Shown: positions 26,396-34,990 of the stretch, one piece after another
Layout: every line of letters starts with the position of its first letter
How positions within the stretch are numbered: position 1 is the stretch's first letter
Assembly (NCBI RefSeq): GCF_015278315.1
Contig: NZ_JADIJE010000002.1
Span: 372,001 to 436,000 of the forward strand
Source of the DNA: Microbacterium ureisolvens
GTDB taxonomy: Bacteria > Actinomycetota > Actinomycetes > Actinomycetales > Microbacteriaceae
Direction of reading: 5' to 3'
DNA: 64,000 nt
Made by a program: the position numbers and the translations under genes
The notes under the pieces: model-generated
Database searches by the model: none
Told to the model about the DNA's origin: nothing
Seen by the model: only the letters and a program-made list of their open reading frames with translations

Positions 26396-27079
26396 ATGTC
26401 GTTGCTCCGAGCCGTCGTTCTGCCGGGGCTCGGCGCGATCGCCATATTCGGCGCGGCCGGGCGGGTGATGCGGCCCCTCGGCGGCGACGACCCACGCGAG
26501 GACCGCGTCGTGCGTGCCCTCCAGGGCGCATTCGGCCACCGGCCGGCCGAGAGCGACGTCGCCGCGATGGCCGACCTCGTCGACCCGACTGGACCCCGCG
26601 AACCGATCGACCGCTTCACCGGGCCCCTCTCGTGGTACTCCGGCGTGCCGCAGACGATCGCGAACGGGGCGATCTGGTGCGCAGTCACCTGGTTGTCGAC
26701 GCGCGACCGGCGCTCCGCTGTCGCCCCTGCGGCGGCACTCGCGCTCGAGACCGCGTGCTTCGTCGCATCCGCGGCGCTCGCAGGACGGCCACGACCCGAG
26801 AGGGTGTGGCGCCCGGAGCGGCCGCACGCGACGTCGTCGTTCCCCTCCGGCCACACGGCGGCAGCCTTCGCGCTCCACGGCACGCTCGCCGACCTGCTCG
26901 ATCGCCACGGCGCGCCTGGCGCCAGGCTGCTCGGCCCCCTCCTTCGGTACGGGGTTCCCGCAGCGATCGCGTTCTCGCGGGTGTACCGCGGCCAGCATCA
27001 CATCTCGGACATCGTCGCGGGCGCCATTCTCGGACGGTGGAGCGCCGCTGTTGTCCGGCGGGAGCTGATCTCCCCGTAG
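26396..27079 (+). CDS. PAP2-family phosphatase
   Basis: 227 residues with hydrophobic segments. The three type-2 phosphatidic acid phosphatase motifs are seen: an AGRPRPERVW version of motif 1, PSGHT (motif 2) and SRVYRGQHHISD (motif 3, with catalytic His and Asp). Likely a membrane phosphatase acting on undecaprenyl pyrophosphate, phosphatidic acid or a related lipid phosphate; the substrate is not decidable. Single gene with a leaderless start. Confidence 0.9.
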   Translation: MSLLRAVVLPGLGAIAIFGAAGRVMRPLGGDDPREDRVVRALQGAFGHRPAESDVAAMADLVDPTGPREPIDRFTGPLSWYSGVPQTIANGAIWCAVTWLSTRDRRSAVAPAAALALETACFVASAALAGRPRPERVWRPERPHATSSFPSGHTAAAFALHGTLADLLDRHGAPGARLLGPLLRYGVPAAIAFSRVYRGQHHISDIVAGAILGRWSAAVVRRELISP

Positions 27080-27138
27080 TCGGGTGGCACGACCCCGGGT
27101 CACTGAAGGACTTGCCCGAACGCGAGACTGCATGCGAC

Positions 27139-27780
27139 TCAGGCTCGAGGAGCCTCCGCGAGGACGGCGTCCACAGCGAACGCGAGCGTCGCACGCTCGC
27201 CTTCGATGCGTTCGCCCGAGGCGGCGAGCGCTCGCTCGATCGACAGGCCGTCGACCACTGTGAGCAGGAAACGCGCGCGAGCGCTGTTGTCGCCGGGCTT
27301 CAACGTTCCCTCGGCCTCGAGGATCGCGAGCCACGCCTCGACACGGTGCAGCGCTTCGCGTTCGAGCACGAGGTAGCCGGCCCGCGACTCGTCCGACGCG
27401 GTCGGCCCGATGAACGACGAGAAGACGCCCTCCCACACCGCGCGCGCCTCGGTCACTGAGGCGACGGGATCGAGGATGCTCCACAGCGAGTCGATGAGCC
27501 GCTGCCGTGCGGGCGCCGACGTGTCGCGGATGCGCTCGTCGGGGAGCGATTCGTCGTAGACGGCGGTCAGCACCGCGTCCATGAGCGCTCGCTGCGTGGG
27601 GAAGTAGTACCGCAGCGTGCTGGCGCCGATCCCGGCCCGGGCAGCGACCGTTCGAACGCTCGGTCGCTCACCTGTGCCGTCGTACAGGATCTCCATCGCG
27701 GCCTTCACAATGCGGGTTCGCGTGTCGATCGCGCACCTCCTGGCCTCGATCCGGACTTGACAGGAATACCTTACTGGCAC
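27139..27780 (-). CDS. TetR/AcrR family transcriptional regulator
   Basis: N-terminal helix-turn-helix (TRIVKAAMEILYDGTGERPS then VRTVAARAGIGASTLRYYFP) and an all-helical ligand domain. Divergent from the GOLPH3-like gene, with a 25-bp near-palindrome between them, so it probably represses that operon and itself. The start is unsettled: GTG codons at 27795 and 27780 lie in or beside the operator with no ribosome-binding site. A perfect AGGAGG at 27736-27741 sits six bases before an in-frame ATC at 27729, exactly where the family N terminus begins. Confidence 0.88.
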   Translation of the reverse strand: MPVRYSCQVRIEARRCAIDTRTRIVKAAMEILYDGTGERPSVRTVAARAGIGASTLRYYFPTQRALMDAVLTAVYDESLPDERIRDTSAPARQRLIDSLWSILDPVASVTEARAVWEGVFSSFIGPTASDESRAGYLVLEREALHRVEAWLAILEAEGTLKPGDNSARARFLLTVVDGLSIERALAASGERIEGERATLAFAVDAVLAEAPRA

Positions 27781-27785
27781 ACTGT
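27757..27785 (+). promoter_or_regulatory. Candidate promoter of the GOLPH3-like operon
   Basis: TTGACA at 27757-27762, a 17-bp spacer and CACTGT at 27780-27785 (Ala at position 2 and Thr at 6 fit TANNNT). The -10 touches the operator palindrome. Confidence 0.4.
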
Positions 27786-27807
27786 GTTGGTACACCGTAC
27801 TAGCACA
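27783..27807. promoter_or_regulatory. TetR operator candidate (25-bp near-palindrome)
   Basis: TGTGTTGGTAC at 27783-27793 and GTACTAGCACA at 27797-27807 match as inverted repeats at 9 of 11 positions around ACC. A further CGTACTAGC copy follows at 27809-27817, a direct repeat of 27796-27804, so a second regulator dimer could bind beside it. Confidence 0.6.
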
Positions 27808-27875
27808 GCGTACTAGCCGGACTTCCGCCTCGCAGGGCGCTGTGCTACCGACCGGATCACGATCGAGAGGCCGTC

Positions 27876-28610
27876 ATGCCCAACGACATCAACCCATCAC
27901 GAGACGCCCGGGCTGCGGCATCCGTTGCCGGCATCGGCTCCGCCAGCAGCGAGCCGCTCCTCGCTGAAGACCTGATGCTCACGCTTTTCCAGCCGGAGTC
28001 CGGCACGATCGCGGCCGAGAACACCCTCTATTACGTGCTCGCCGGCGCCCTGCTGGCCGAACTCGCTGAGAGGGGCGGAGCCGAAATCGAAGACCGAGGC
28101 ATGCGCGGCGCGATCGTGCGCGCGGCCGGAGACCAGCCGACCGACGCGCTGCTTCGGACTGCATGGGACTACGTCGCCGAGAAGCCGCGCGAGGTGCAGA
28201 CCGTGCTCGCTGCGGTGGGGCCCTCGCTTCGTGCGCCGGTGCTCGACCGACTCGTCGCGCGAGGTGACATCCGCCGCGAGGTGCGCAAGACGCTCGGCTT
28301 CATCCCATCGACGGCGCTGGAGCTGGGCTCCGGGCGACGCGCCGACTTGGTCCGCGCAGCCCGAGCGGTGCTCGTCGACGACGCCCAGCCCCATCCGCGG
28401 ACAGCGGCGCTCATCGCGCTGGTCTCGGCGAGCGGTGCGATGCCCGTGCTGCACCGTGAGATCCCCTGGACCACTCCCACCATCACCCGCGCGAAGCAGT
28501 TCGAGAGCGGGAACTGGGGCGCCGAGGCGGCAGCGGCGGCCGTCACCCGAACGATGACCGCAGTCATCACCAATGCCATCGTGGCGGCAGCGGTGCTGCC
28601 GCACAGCTGA
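27876..28610 (+). CDS. GOLPH3/VPS74 family (GPP34) protein
   Basis: 244 residues. After a Ser/Ala-rich N terminus, LLAEDLMLTLFQPESGTIAA and the helices TLYYVLAGALLAELAE match the GPP34 fold, which in eukaryotes binds phosphatidylinositol 4-phosphate on Golgi membranes. Bacterial members are common in actinobacteria but their role is unclear; a peripheral membrane or lipid-sensing role is inference. GAGAGG precedes the ATG. First gene of a probable two-gene operon, controlled by the divergent TetR. Confidence 0.87.
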   Translation: MPNDINPSRDARAAASVAGIGSASSEPLLAEDLMLTLFQPESGTIAAENTLYYVLAGALLAELAERGGAEIEDRGMRGAIVRAAGDQPTDALLRTAWDYVAEKPREVQTVLAAVGPSLRAPVLDRLVARGDIRREVRKTLGFIPSTALELGSGRRADLVRAARAVLVDDAQPHPRTAALIALVSASGAMPVLHREIPWTTPTITRAKQFESGNWGAEAAAAAVTRTMTAVITNAIVAAAVLPHS

Positions 28611-28621
28611 TCGGAAGAACC

Positions 28622-29200
28622 ATGAACCACACATCCAATTTCGTCGAGGGCCTGCAAGACCTGATCGTGCAGGTGCCGGAGTTCGTCCAACTCCTGATCG
28701 TCGGCGCCGTCGCGACGGTCCCGTTCCTCGAGGGCGAGCTCGCCTCGACCCTCGGCGTCTGGGCCGGCCTCAACCCCTTCATCGCGTTCGCCGTCGCCGC
28801 GACCGGCAACTTCCTGTCGGTGTTCGCCGTCGTCGTGTTCGGGGCTCGCGTTCGTGAGGCGGTCGTCGCTCGCAGCGCTCGAGTCAAGACCGCCGCGGCT
28901 GGTGGCGCCGTGTCCGATGGCGCCGTCCTGGTCGGCGAGCGACCTGACGCAGTGGGGATCGACGGGGCGAAGCCCGAGTCGAAGGGTCGGGAGCGCTTCC
29001 GGCGCTTCCTCGTTCGCTTCGGTGTCCCCGGAGCGAGCCTGTTGGGACCGCTCGCCCTTCCCACGCAGTTCACTTCCGCCATGCTGGTCGCCTCCGGCGT
29101 GAGCAGGCGCTGGGTGCTGCTCTGGCAGGGCGTCGCCATCGTCGTCTGGACCGGACTCACCACTCTCATCGCCACGGGCGTGCTCGCGCTCATCGCGTGA
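28622..29200 (+). CDS. Small multidrug export family membrane protein
   Basis: 192 residues, hydrophobic, with a pattern like the small multi-drug export family (PF06695, recalled): FVQLLIVGAVATVPFLEGEL at the start, NPFIAFAVAATGNFLSVFAV, a charged central loop, and FGVPGASLLGPLALPTQF with conserved Gly/Pro. Transport has not been firmly shown for the family. It begins 9 bp after the GOLPH3-like gene, with GGAAG upstream, so both are one transcript. Confidence 0.82.
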   Translation: MNHTSNFVEGLQDLIVQVPEFVQLLIVGAVATVPFLEGELASTLGVWAGLNPFIAFAVAATGNFLSVFAVVVFGARVREAVVARSARVKTAAAGGAVSDGAVLVGERPDAVGIDGAKPESKGRERFRRFLVRFGVPGASLLGPLALPTQFTSAMLVASGVSRRWVLLWQGVAIVVWTGLTTLIATGVLALIA

Positions 29201-29209
29201 CCCACCCGA

Positions 29210-29246
29210 CCGGCCGGGGCGCGGCATCCGTCGCTGTCCCGGCCGG
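29210..29246. terminator. Hairpin between convergent genes
   Basis: CCGGCCGGG (29210-29218) pairs with CCCGGCCGG (29238-29246) around a 19-base loop, between the export protein gene and the convergent small membrane protein gene. Confidence 0.5.
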
Positions 29247-29273
29247 CGCGCACGCGCGGACGGAATTCCCGAT

Positions 29274-29591
29274 TCAGGCCGCGGCGGGCTGCGGGCCCTG
29301 TCGTCCCGCGGCCGCAGCCGCAGCCGCAGCGGCGGGCTCGGGCTGCGGTTCCGCAGCCGCGGCCTTCTTCGACGTGTTCGCGACCGCGAGCCCGGCAACC
29401 GGGACGCCGAGATAGCCGAGCACGGCGAGGGTGGCGATCAGCCAGTCGGGGTTCGGGACTCCGAGCGAGGTGAGCGCCACCTGGGTGGCGCCGACGACGA
29501 GGAGAGCGAGCACGTAGGTGCTGTAGATGAACCGGCGTACGGCCAGGTTCGAGATGATTGCACCAAGGGTTGGTGACGTGCTTTCGTCCAT
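29274..29591 (-). CDS. Small two-pass membrane protein with polyalanine tail
   Basis: 105 residues from the ATG at 29591 (AAGGATCGG upstream). Two membrane helices (FIYSTYVLALLVVGATQVAL and LIATLAVLGYLGVPVAGLAV) give it a holin-like outline. The C-terminal tail holds nine consecutive Ala coded by a run of GCN triplets (about 29307-29334), which could vary in length by slippage. No function assigned; it is not in a phage context. Confidence 0.7.
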   Translation of the reverse strand: MDESTSPTLGAIISNLAVRRFIYSTYVLALLVVGATQVALTSLGVPNPDWLIATLAVLGYLGVPVAGLAVANTSKKAAAAEPQPEPAAAAAAAAAGRQGPQPAAA

Positions 29592-29711
29592 GATCCGATC
29601 CTTCTGTCGGGAATCGCGGAGTGTCATCGCTCCCGACGAGGCCCCGTGGGAACGGCTCCGTTCAACATGAGGCCGGCTCAGCGGAGTCAGATACAAGCGG
29701 GCGGCGGCGCG

Positions 29712-30320
29712 TCAGGTCTTCGCCGGCCAGATCCTCCGCAGAGGCGCCAGCCCCTCGTCGACGTAGTCGGCGATCGGCCGCTGCGTGTCGTCCAGGAACC
29801 ACTGCTCGAGCGCGGCGAAGTAGCCGAACACGAGTGAGTTCGTGAGCACCCTCGCCTGCACGGGCGGAAGACCGTTCGCCTCGGCGAGCAGGGGCGTGAT
29901 CCTCTGGCCGGCACGGTCGAGGACGGCGCAGACCGCTTGCCGCACCGAGGGCTCGGTGAAGAAGTAGCGGACCCGGCGCCGCGCCTCGTTCTCGCGGGGC
30001 TCATCGTGCGGCGCGTCCGCGGTGGAGCCGTCGGGCGTCGACTCGTAGGTGCGGATGGCTCGGAGGAGGCTGCCGATCGGGTCGTTCGCATCGATGAACT
30101 CGCTCAATGCGTCGGGGCTCGCCCGATCGAACTCATCGGCGACGACGATGCCTTCCTTCGTCCCGAAGTAGCGGTAGATCGAGGAGGGCGAGACCTCCGC
30201 GGCTGCGGCGATCTCCTCGATCGTGACGGCGTTGAAACCTCGCTCGTCGAAGAGGTCGAGGGCGTGCTCCTGGATGCTCCGCATCGCCTTCATCTTGGAG
30301 CGCTCGCGCAGTCCCGTCAT
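29712..30320 (-). CDS. TetR/AcrR family transcriptional regulator
   Basis: 202 residues: HTH domain (ALDLFDERGFNAVTIEEIAA then AAEVSPSSIYRYFGTKEGIV) and an effector domain with a TetR_C-type helical pattern. The ATG at 30320 is fixed by a TATCGT box six bases upstream, so the mRNA is leaderless. Divergent from a five-gene run (30441-35796); two palindromes on the intervening promoter are its likely operators. The ligand is unknown. Confidence 0.93.
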   Translation of the reverse strand: MTGLRERSKMKAMRSIQEHALDLFDERGFNAVTIEEIAAAAEVSPSSIYRYFGTKEGIVVADEFDRASPDALSEFIDANDPIGSLLRAIRTYESTPDGSTADAPHDEPRENEARRRVRYFFTEPSVRQAVCAVLDRAGQRITPLLAEANGLPPVQARVLTNSLVFGYFAALEQWFLDDTQRPIADYVDEGLAPLRRIWPAKT

Positions 30321-30326
30321 GTCGAA

Positions 30327-30332
30327 ACGATA
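30327..30332 (-). promoter_or_regulatory. Leaderless -10 box of the TetR gene
   Basis: TATCGT on the minus strand, then TTCGAC, then the ATG at 30320. Confidence 0.55.
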
Positions 30333-30351
30333 GCAAGCGATCGACGGAAAA

Positions 30352-30381
30352 GAGAGTCACTTTCAAAAGCTCTTGACTCTC
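30352..30381. promoter_or_regulatory. Operator palindrome 1 overlapping the -35
   Basis: GAGAGTCA (30352-30359) and TGACTCTC (30374-30381) are perfect 8-bp inverted repeats. The right arm overlaps the -35 TTGACT. Confidence 0.6.
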
Positions 30382-30401
30382 CCGAGACACAATCATACAG
30401 T
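30373..30401 (+). promoter_or_regulatory. Promoter of the 30441-35796 operon
   Basis: -35 TTGACT (30373-30378), 17-bp spacer, -10 TACAGT (30396-30401). The region is markedly AT-rich for this genome, and both flanking palindromes overlap promoter elements. Confidence 0.7.
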
Positions 30402-30422
30402 CACTTCCTAAAGATAGTGACT
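30399..30422. promoter_or_regulatory. Operator palindrome 2 overlapping the -10
   Basis: AGTCACT (30399-30405) and AGTGACT (30416-30422) are perfect inverted repeats; the left arm overlaps the -10. The half-site AGTCA is shared with palindrome 1. Confidence 0.6.
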
Positions 30423-30440
30423 TTCAGTACTGGAGGATCG

Positions 30441-30884
30441 ATGTCGTCCGCACCTGCCGCCCGCCGCCGCGTCTCGCTCACGCTGCTGTACCTGGGAGCC
30501 GCCCTCACGCTGGTCGCGGCGGCGCTTCCGCTCGTTCCACACTTCCGCGCCCTGCTGAGGGACCACGTCAGCGCCGGGTACCCCGGCTACACCCAGCCGG
30601 ACGTCGACACGGCGGTCACGACATATGTCGGCATCCTGGTCGTCGTCGGCGGGTTGGGACTTCTGGGATGGGGCGCCGCTCTCTGGGCGGCACACGCCGG
30701 AGCCCGTGCCACACGCTGGCTCATGGCGGGACTCCTCGTCGCCGGAGCGCTGCTGGCGATCGCCGCTCTCACCATCCGCGACACCTCGGGGGATGTCGGT
30801 CTCGCGCCGCTGTTCGGCTGGCTGCTCGTCGCGCCGTGCGTCGCGGGAGCGGCCGCGTTCGTGCTGTGGACCCGCCCCGCGTGA
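30441..30884 (+). CDS. Small multi-pass membrane protein
   Basis: 147 residues with four predicted membrane helices (first LTLLYLGAALTLVAAALPLV, last LFGWLLVAPCVAGAAAFVLW). No family recognised. TGGAGG eight bases before the ATG supports the start. First gene after the TetR-controlled promoter; its stop overlaps the start of the next gene by GTGA. Confidence 0.8.
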   Translation: MSSAPAARRRVSLTLLYLGAALTLVAAALPLVPHFRALLRDHVSAGYPGYTQPDVDTAVTTYVGILVVVGGLGLLGWGAALWAAHAGARATRWLMAGLLVAGALLAIAALTIRDTSGDVGLAPLFGWLLVAPCVAGAAAFVLWTRPA

Positions 30885-31363
30885 GGCCGGCCAGGCGATG
30901 GGTCGGAGACATCAAGCGCGCTCTGTATCGCGGCGACAGGCCACGTGGCCTCATGCGAATGCTCACCAGGATGGACATGCCGGCATACGGCGCGCGGTGG
31001 TGGGCACCGCGCCACGGCGCGGTTCTGACCGTGACCGGGCGCGCCAGCGGTCAGCCGATCTCGATCCCCGTCGCCGTGACGCCGTTCCGCGACCGCGAAT
31101 ACCTGGTCTCGATGCTCGGCCCGAGCGTGAACTGGGTCCGCAGCGTCCGGGCGGCAGCAGGACTTGCGACGCTGCGTCGCCACGGCCGCGACGAGACGGT
31201 GCGCCTCCACGAAGTCGAGGCGGCGCGGCGCGCGGAGATCTTGCGCCGCTACGTCGCTGTGGCACCGGGAGCCCGGCCCCACATCGGACTCGGGCCGCGG
31301 GACGCGCTCGCATCCTTCGACCGGGTCGCCGGCGATCATCCCGTCTTCCGTATCACTCGATGA
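30881..31363 (+). CDS. Nitroreductase/deazaflavin-dependent oxidoreductase (DDN/DUF385-type)
   Basis: 160 residues. The segment VLTVTGRASGQPISIPV and the following split-beta-barrel strands match F420H2- or flavin-dependent nitroreductase-family proteins (Ddn-like), common in actinobacteria. Predicted small-molecule reductase using deazaflavin F420; the substrate is unknown. GTG start overlaps the previous stop. In a TetR-controlled operon with an ABC transporter, it may modify the same compound; that link is inference. Confidence 0.82.
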   Translation: MRPARRWVGDIKRALYRGDRPRGLMRMLTRMDMPAYGARWWAPRHGAVLTVTGRASGQPISIPVAVTPFRDREYLVSMLGPSVNWVRSVRAAAGLATLRRHGRDETVRLHEVEAARRAEILRRYVAVAPGARPHIGLGPRDALASFDRVAGDHPVFRITR

Positions 31364-31448
31364 CCGGACGGCCCGGAGGACCGGACGGCCTCGTGACGTG
31401 CGCGAAGACGTCGGGTACGGCATCCGTTGACAGACGCAAGGAGTCTCG

Positions 31449-33290
31449 ATGAACCGGCCGGTGAGCTCTGAACCGATCGGCACCGCGTCCGCGAGTCGCG
31501 ACGCGCGGAGAGGGCCCGACGACACGACGGGGGAGCGCTTCTCTCGCAGCGCCTCGTCGGCCGCACGTCGCTACGCCCCCCACTTCATCGGTGTCGCGGC
31601 GCTGGAGGTCGTGGGCGCGGTCGCCGGTCTTCTCCCACTGCTCGCGGTGGCCGAGCTGGGCCGGATCCTGCTGTCGCCGTCGCCTGCCGAAGGGGGCGTC
31701 TGGACGGTCGTCGCCATCGGCATCGCGGGCGTGGTGCTGAATGTCGTCTTCGGCGCCGCGTCGGGGATGCTCGGGCATCTGCTGGACGGCCGTGTGCAGC
31801 TCGCCCTGCGCAGGCAGCTCGTCCAGCACCTCGGGAAGGTTCCGCTCGGATGGCTGTCGTCGCGTCGCGCCGGCGAGTTGAGCAGGATCGTGGGCGACGA
31901 CGTCGGCGCGCTCCACCCGTTCGTCGCCCATATGCCGGCGCAGATCGCGTCGGCGATCGTCGTGCCGTTGGTGTCGCTCGCCTACCTCCTGACGATCGAC
32001 TGGAGATTGACCCTCGTGAGCCTGATCCCCGTCGCGGTCGCGCTCGCGCTGGTCCCGTTCCTCATGATGCCCGCGCGCACGCGCGAGCAGACACAGTACG
32101 AGGGCTCACTCGCACGGCTGTCGAACGTTGTCGTCGACCTGGTCCAGGGCATTCCCGTCGCGAAGACGTTCGGGGAGGGCGGAAATGCGCAGCGGGCGCT
32201 CCTGTCCGCCGCAGACGAATTCGTGGGCGTCTTCTCGACATGGGTGCGCGGCATGTCGCCCGCCGCGGCCGGCATGCAAGTCGCGCTCTCGGCACCGTTC
32301 GTGCTGCTCGTGGTGTCGGTCGGCGCGCTGTGGCTGATCGGGACCGGCGGGGTCGAGCCGCCCGACGTGCTGCCGTTCCTGCTCCTCGGTCTGGGGCTGA
32401 CGGCGCCGGTCGCCACCCTCGGTCACGGGTTCGACGACCTGACCGCGGCCGGGAGGGCGCTCGGGCGGATAGAGATCGTTCTGCGAACCCCCGTCCTCGA
32501 CGATCCGACAGATCCACGGATGCCGGTGGGCGGACGTGTGGACTTCCGCGACGTGCGCTTCACCTATCCGGATGGCGAGGAGGTGCTGCGCGGCGTGAAC
32601 CTGACTCTCGAGCCCGACACGCTGACGGTGCTCGTGGGCTCGTCGGGCGCCGGCAAATCGACGCTCGTCCGGCTGCTGCCGCGCTTCTTCGACGTGACCT
32701 CCGGCTCCGTGTCGGTCGGCGGAGTCGACATCCGCGACATCGCCGCCGATGCGCTGTACCAGCACGTGTCGTTCGTCTTCCAGGAGGTGCAGCTCCTTCG
32801 GGCCTCGGTCTTCGACAACATCGCGCTCGGAAAGCCCGGCGCCTCCCGCGAAGAAGCGGTGCGGGCCGCCCGGCTCGCGGGAATCCACCAGCGAATCCTG
32901 CAGCTGCCGCGGGGATATGACACCGACCTCGAGGCCGAGGCGACGCTGTCGGGCGGCGAAGCCCAGCGGATCACGATCGCGCGAGCGCTGCTGACCGACG
33001 CGCCGGTGCTCGTGCTCGACGAGCCGACATCCTTCGCGGACCCTGAGACCGAGCGCCTCCTGCGCCGCAACCTCCGCGAATTGCGGCGAGGTCGCACCAT
33101 CCTCCTGATCTCGCATCGCAGTGAGGCCGTGGCCGACGCGGATATCGTCGCCGTTCTCGAGGACGGCGTGATCGTGGAGCTCGGCCCGCCGCACGCGCTC
33201 CCGTCGACGGACGGCCGGTACACCGCGCCGCGACGAGCTCACACCATCGCATCGCCGAGCGCAGGCTCGGGTGAGGGGGAACGCCGATGA
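31449..33290 (+). CDS. ABC transporter ATP-binding/permease half-transporter A
   Basis: 613 residues: six-helix exporter-fold membrane domain (about 45-340), then a nucleotide-binding domain with Walker A GSSGAGKST, signature LSGGEAQR and Walker B VLVLDEPTS. Overlaps the next half-transporter by ATGA, so a heterodimer forms. The pair recalls the YbtP/YbtQ and IrtA/IrtB type, which import siderophores despite the exporter fold; direction and substrate cannot be decided here and no siderophore-binding domain is present. AAGGAG precedes the ATG. Confidence 0.93.
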   Translation: MNRPVSSEPIGTASASRDARRGPDDTTGERFSRSASSAARRYAPHFIGVAALEVVGAVAGLLPLLAVAELGRILLSPSPAEGGVWTVVAIGIAGVVLNVVFGAASGMLGHLLDGRVQLALRRQLVQHLGKVPLGWLSSRRAGELSRIVGDDVGALHPFVAHMPAQIASAIVVPLVSLAYLLTIDWRLTLVSLIPVAVALALVPFLMMPARTREQTQYEGSLARLSNVVVDLVQGIPVAKTFGEGGNAQRALLSAADEFVGVFSTWVRGMSPAAAGMQVALSAPFVLLVVSVGALWLIGTGGVEPPDVLPFLLLGLGLTAPVATLGHGFDDLTAAGRALGRIEIVLRTPVLDDPTDPRMPVGGRVDFRDVRFTYPDGEEVLRGVNLTLEPDTLTVLVGSSGAGKSTLVRLLPRFFDVTSGSVSVGGVDIRDIAADALYQHVSFVFQEVQLLRASVFDNIALGKPGASREEAVRAARLAGIHQRILQLPRGYDTDLEAEATLSGGEAQRITIARALLTDAPVLVLDEPTSFADPETERLLRRNLRELRRGRTILLISHRSEAVADADIVAVLEDGVIVELGPPHALPSTDGRYTAPRRAHTIASPSAGSGEGERR

Positions 33291-34990
33291 TCCGTCTGCT
33301 TTTCGATGTGCTGGGAGACCAGCACAGCCGGAGCCTGCGGCGCACCGTGCTGCTGATGGCGCTCACGTCGGTGGCGGAGGGACTGGCGCTCGGGATGCTG
33401 GTGCCTCTGCTTCGTGCGCTTCTCTCCGACGATCCCTCGCAGGCCATCCCGTGGCTCATCGCCGACGCCGCGGCCGTCGCGCTCTACGGATCGCTGCGAT
33501 TCACGAGCGACCTGTTCGGCATGCGGGTCGGCGTGGGCATGCTGCGTGGCATGTATCGCCGGCTCGCCGAACAGCTGGTGCGTCTGCCCCTCGGCTGGTA
33601 CCGCGCTGATCGCGTCGGCGAGGTGTCGGCCATCGTGAGCCGCGACCTGCTGCAGTCGCTGGCTGTGACGGCGCATCTGCTGGCGCCCTTCGTCCGTGCG
33701 CTGGTGACCCCGCTCACGATCGTCGGCGTCGTTCTCTTGGTCGACTGGCGGTTGTCCGCGGTGGCCTTGATGACCGTACCCCTCGTCGTCATCGTCCAGC
33801 GGTGGGCGGCTCGCTTCAACGCCGGCCTCGACGACGAGCGCGCCGAGCGTGATCGGGAAGCGACCGGGCGGATCATCGAGTATCTGCAGGCCCAGCCGGT
33901 TCTTCGGGCGGCGGGCCGCAGCGGAGAACGGCATCTCGCGCTGGACGAAGAACTCACCGGACTGGAGCATCTTTCGCGCAGACGGGTGTTCGCCACCGTG
34001 CCGGACGCGATGGGCTCGGCGGTCATCGTGAGGGCGGCATTCGCCGCTCTCCTGACGTTCGCCGTCTATCTCTCGCTGGGCGGCCGGCTGGAACCGGCCG
34101 AGGCTGTCGCCCTGCTGGTGCTCGCCGGTACCGCGACCGAACCGCTGCTGTCGCTGACCGACACCTCAGCCGGCTTGAGATCGGCGAGAGGATCTCTGCT
34201 CCGACTGCGCGGCATCCTGACGAGCCCGCCGCTGGCGGTGCCCGCACACCCCATGGTTCCTCTCCGCAACGATCTCGAACTGGATGCCGTGACGCACGCC
34301 GCGGACGGACGTCTGGTGATCGAGGACTTCACGCTGCAGATCCCCGAAGGGCAACGCCTCGCGGTCGTCGGTCCGTCCGGGGCGGGGAAGAGCACGCTGC
34401 TCACGTTGATCGCCCGGTTCCAGGATCCCGACGAGGGCGCCGTGCGCATCGGGGGCATCGACGTTCGGGAGGTCGCCGAGGACGCCCTGATGGCGCAGAT
34501 CGCGATCGTCTTCCAGTCGGTCTACCTCTTCGACGGCACGATCGAGGAGAACATCCGCGTCGGCCGTCCCGATGCCGACGAAGCGGACGTGCAAGCCGCT
34601 GCCCGCGCTGCCGGTCTCGACGAGGTCATCCGACGGCTCCCGGCAGGCTGGGACACGCCGGTAGGCGAGCGGGGCAGTGAGCTCTCTGGCGGCGAGCGCC
34701 AGCGCGTCTCGATCGCTCGGGCTCTTCTGAAGGACGCGCCCATCGTGCTCCTGGACGAGATGACCTCCGCGCTCGACCCCGCGACCGATGCCGCCCTCCG
34801 AGCGAGCATCGAAACCTTGATCGCCGGCCGAACGGTCGTCATGGTCACCCACCGGGTAGAGGACGCCGGCACGGCAGAACGTGTCGCGTTCGTCGAGGGC
34901 GGACGGCTAGCCGCGTACGGCACCCACGCCCAGCTGATGCAGGGCGGCGGTCGCTACCTGGAGTTCTGGGGCGCCGAGGTGCGCGCATGA
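33287..34990 (+). CDS. ABC transporter ATP-binding/permease half-transporter B
   Basis: 567 residues: six membrane helices (start LFDVLGDQHSRSLRRTVLL), then a nucleotide-binding domain with GPSGAGKST, LSGGERQR and IVLLDEMTSALD. Partner of the preceding half-transporter; both NBDs look catalytically complete. Its stop overlaps the start of an MmyB-type regulator, so transport and regulation are co-translated. Confidence 0.93.
   Translation: MIRLLFDVLGDQHSRSLRRTVLLMALTSVAEGLALGMLVPLLRALLSDDPSQAIPWLIADAAAVALYGSLRFTSDLFGMRVGVGMLRGMYRRLAEQLVRLPLGWYRADRVGEVSAIVSRDLLQSLAVTAHLLAPFVRALVTPLTIVGVVLLVDWRLSAVALMTVPLVVIVQRWAARFNAGLDDERAERDREATGRIIEYLQAQPVLRAAGRSGERHLALDEELTGLEHLSRRRVFATVPDAMGSAVIVRAAFAALLTFAVYLSLGGRLEPAEAVALLVLAGTATEPLLSLTDTSAGLRSARGSLLRLRGILTSPPLAVPAHPMVPLRNDLELDAVTHAADGRLVIEDFTLQIPEGQRLAVVGPSGAGKSTLLTLIARFQDPDEGAVRIGGIDVREVAEDALMAQIAIVFQSVYLFDGTIEENIRVGRPDADEADVQAAARAAGLDEVIRRLPAGWDTPVGERGSELSGGERQRVSIARALLKDAPIVLLDEMTSALDPATDAALRASIETLIAGRTVVMVTHRVEDAGTAERVAFVEGGRLAAYGTHAQLMQGGGRYLEFWGAEVRA

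Noticed and set aside
29712..30320. Large antisense frames across the TetR and neighbouring genes
   Set aside because: They follow the third-position pattern of the real genes on the other strand and have no domains.
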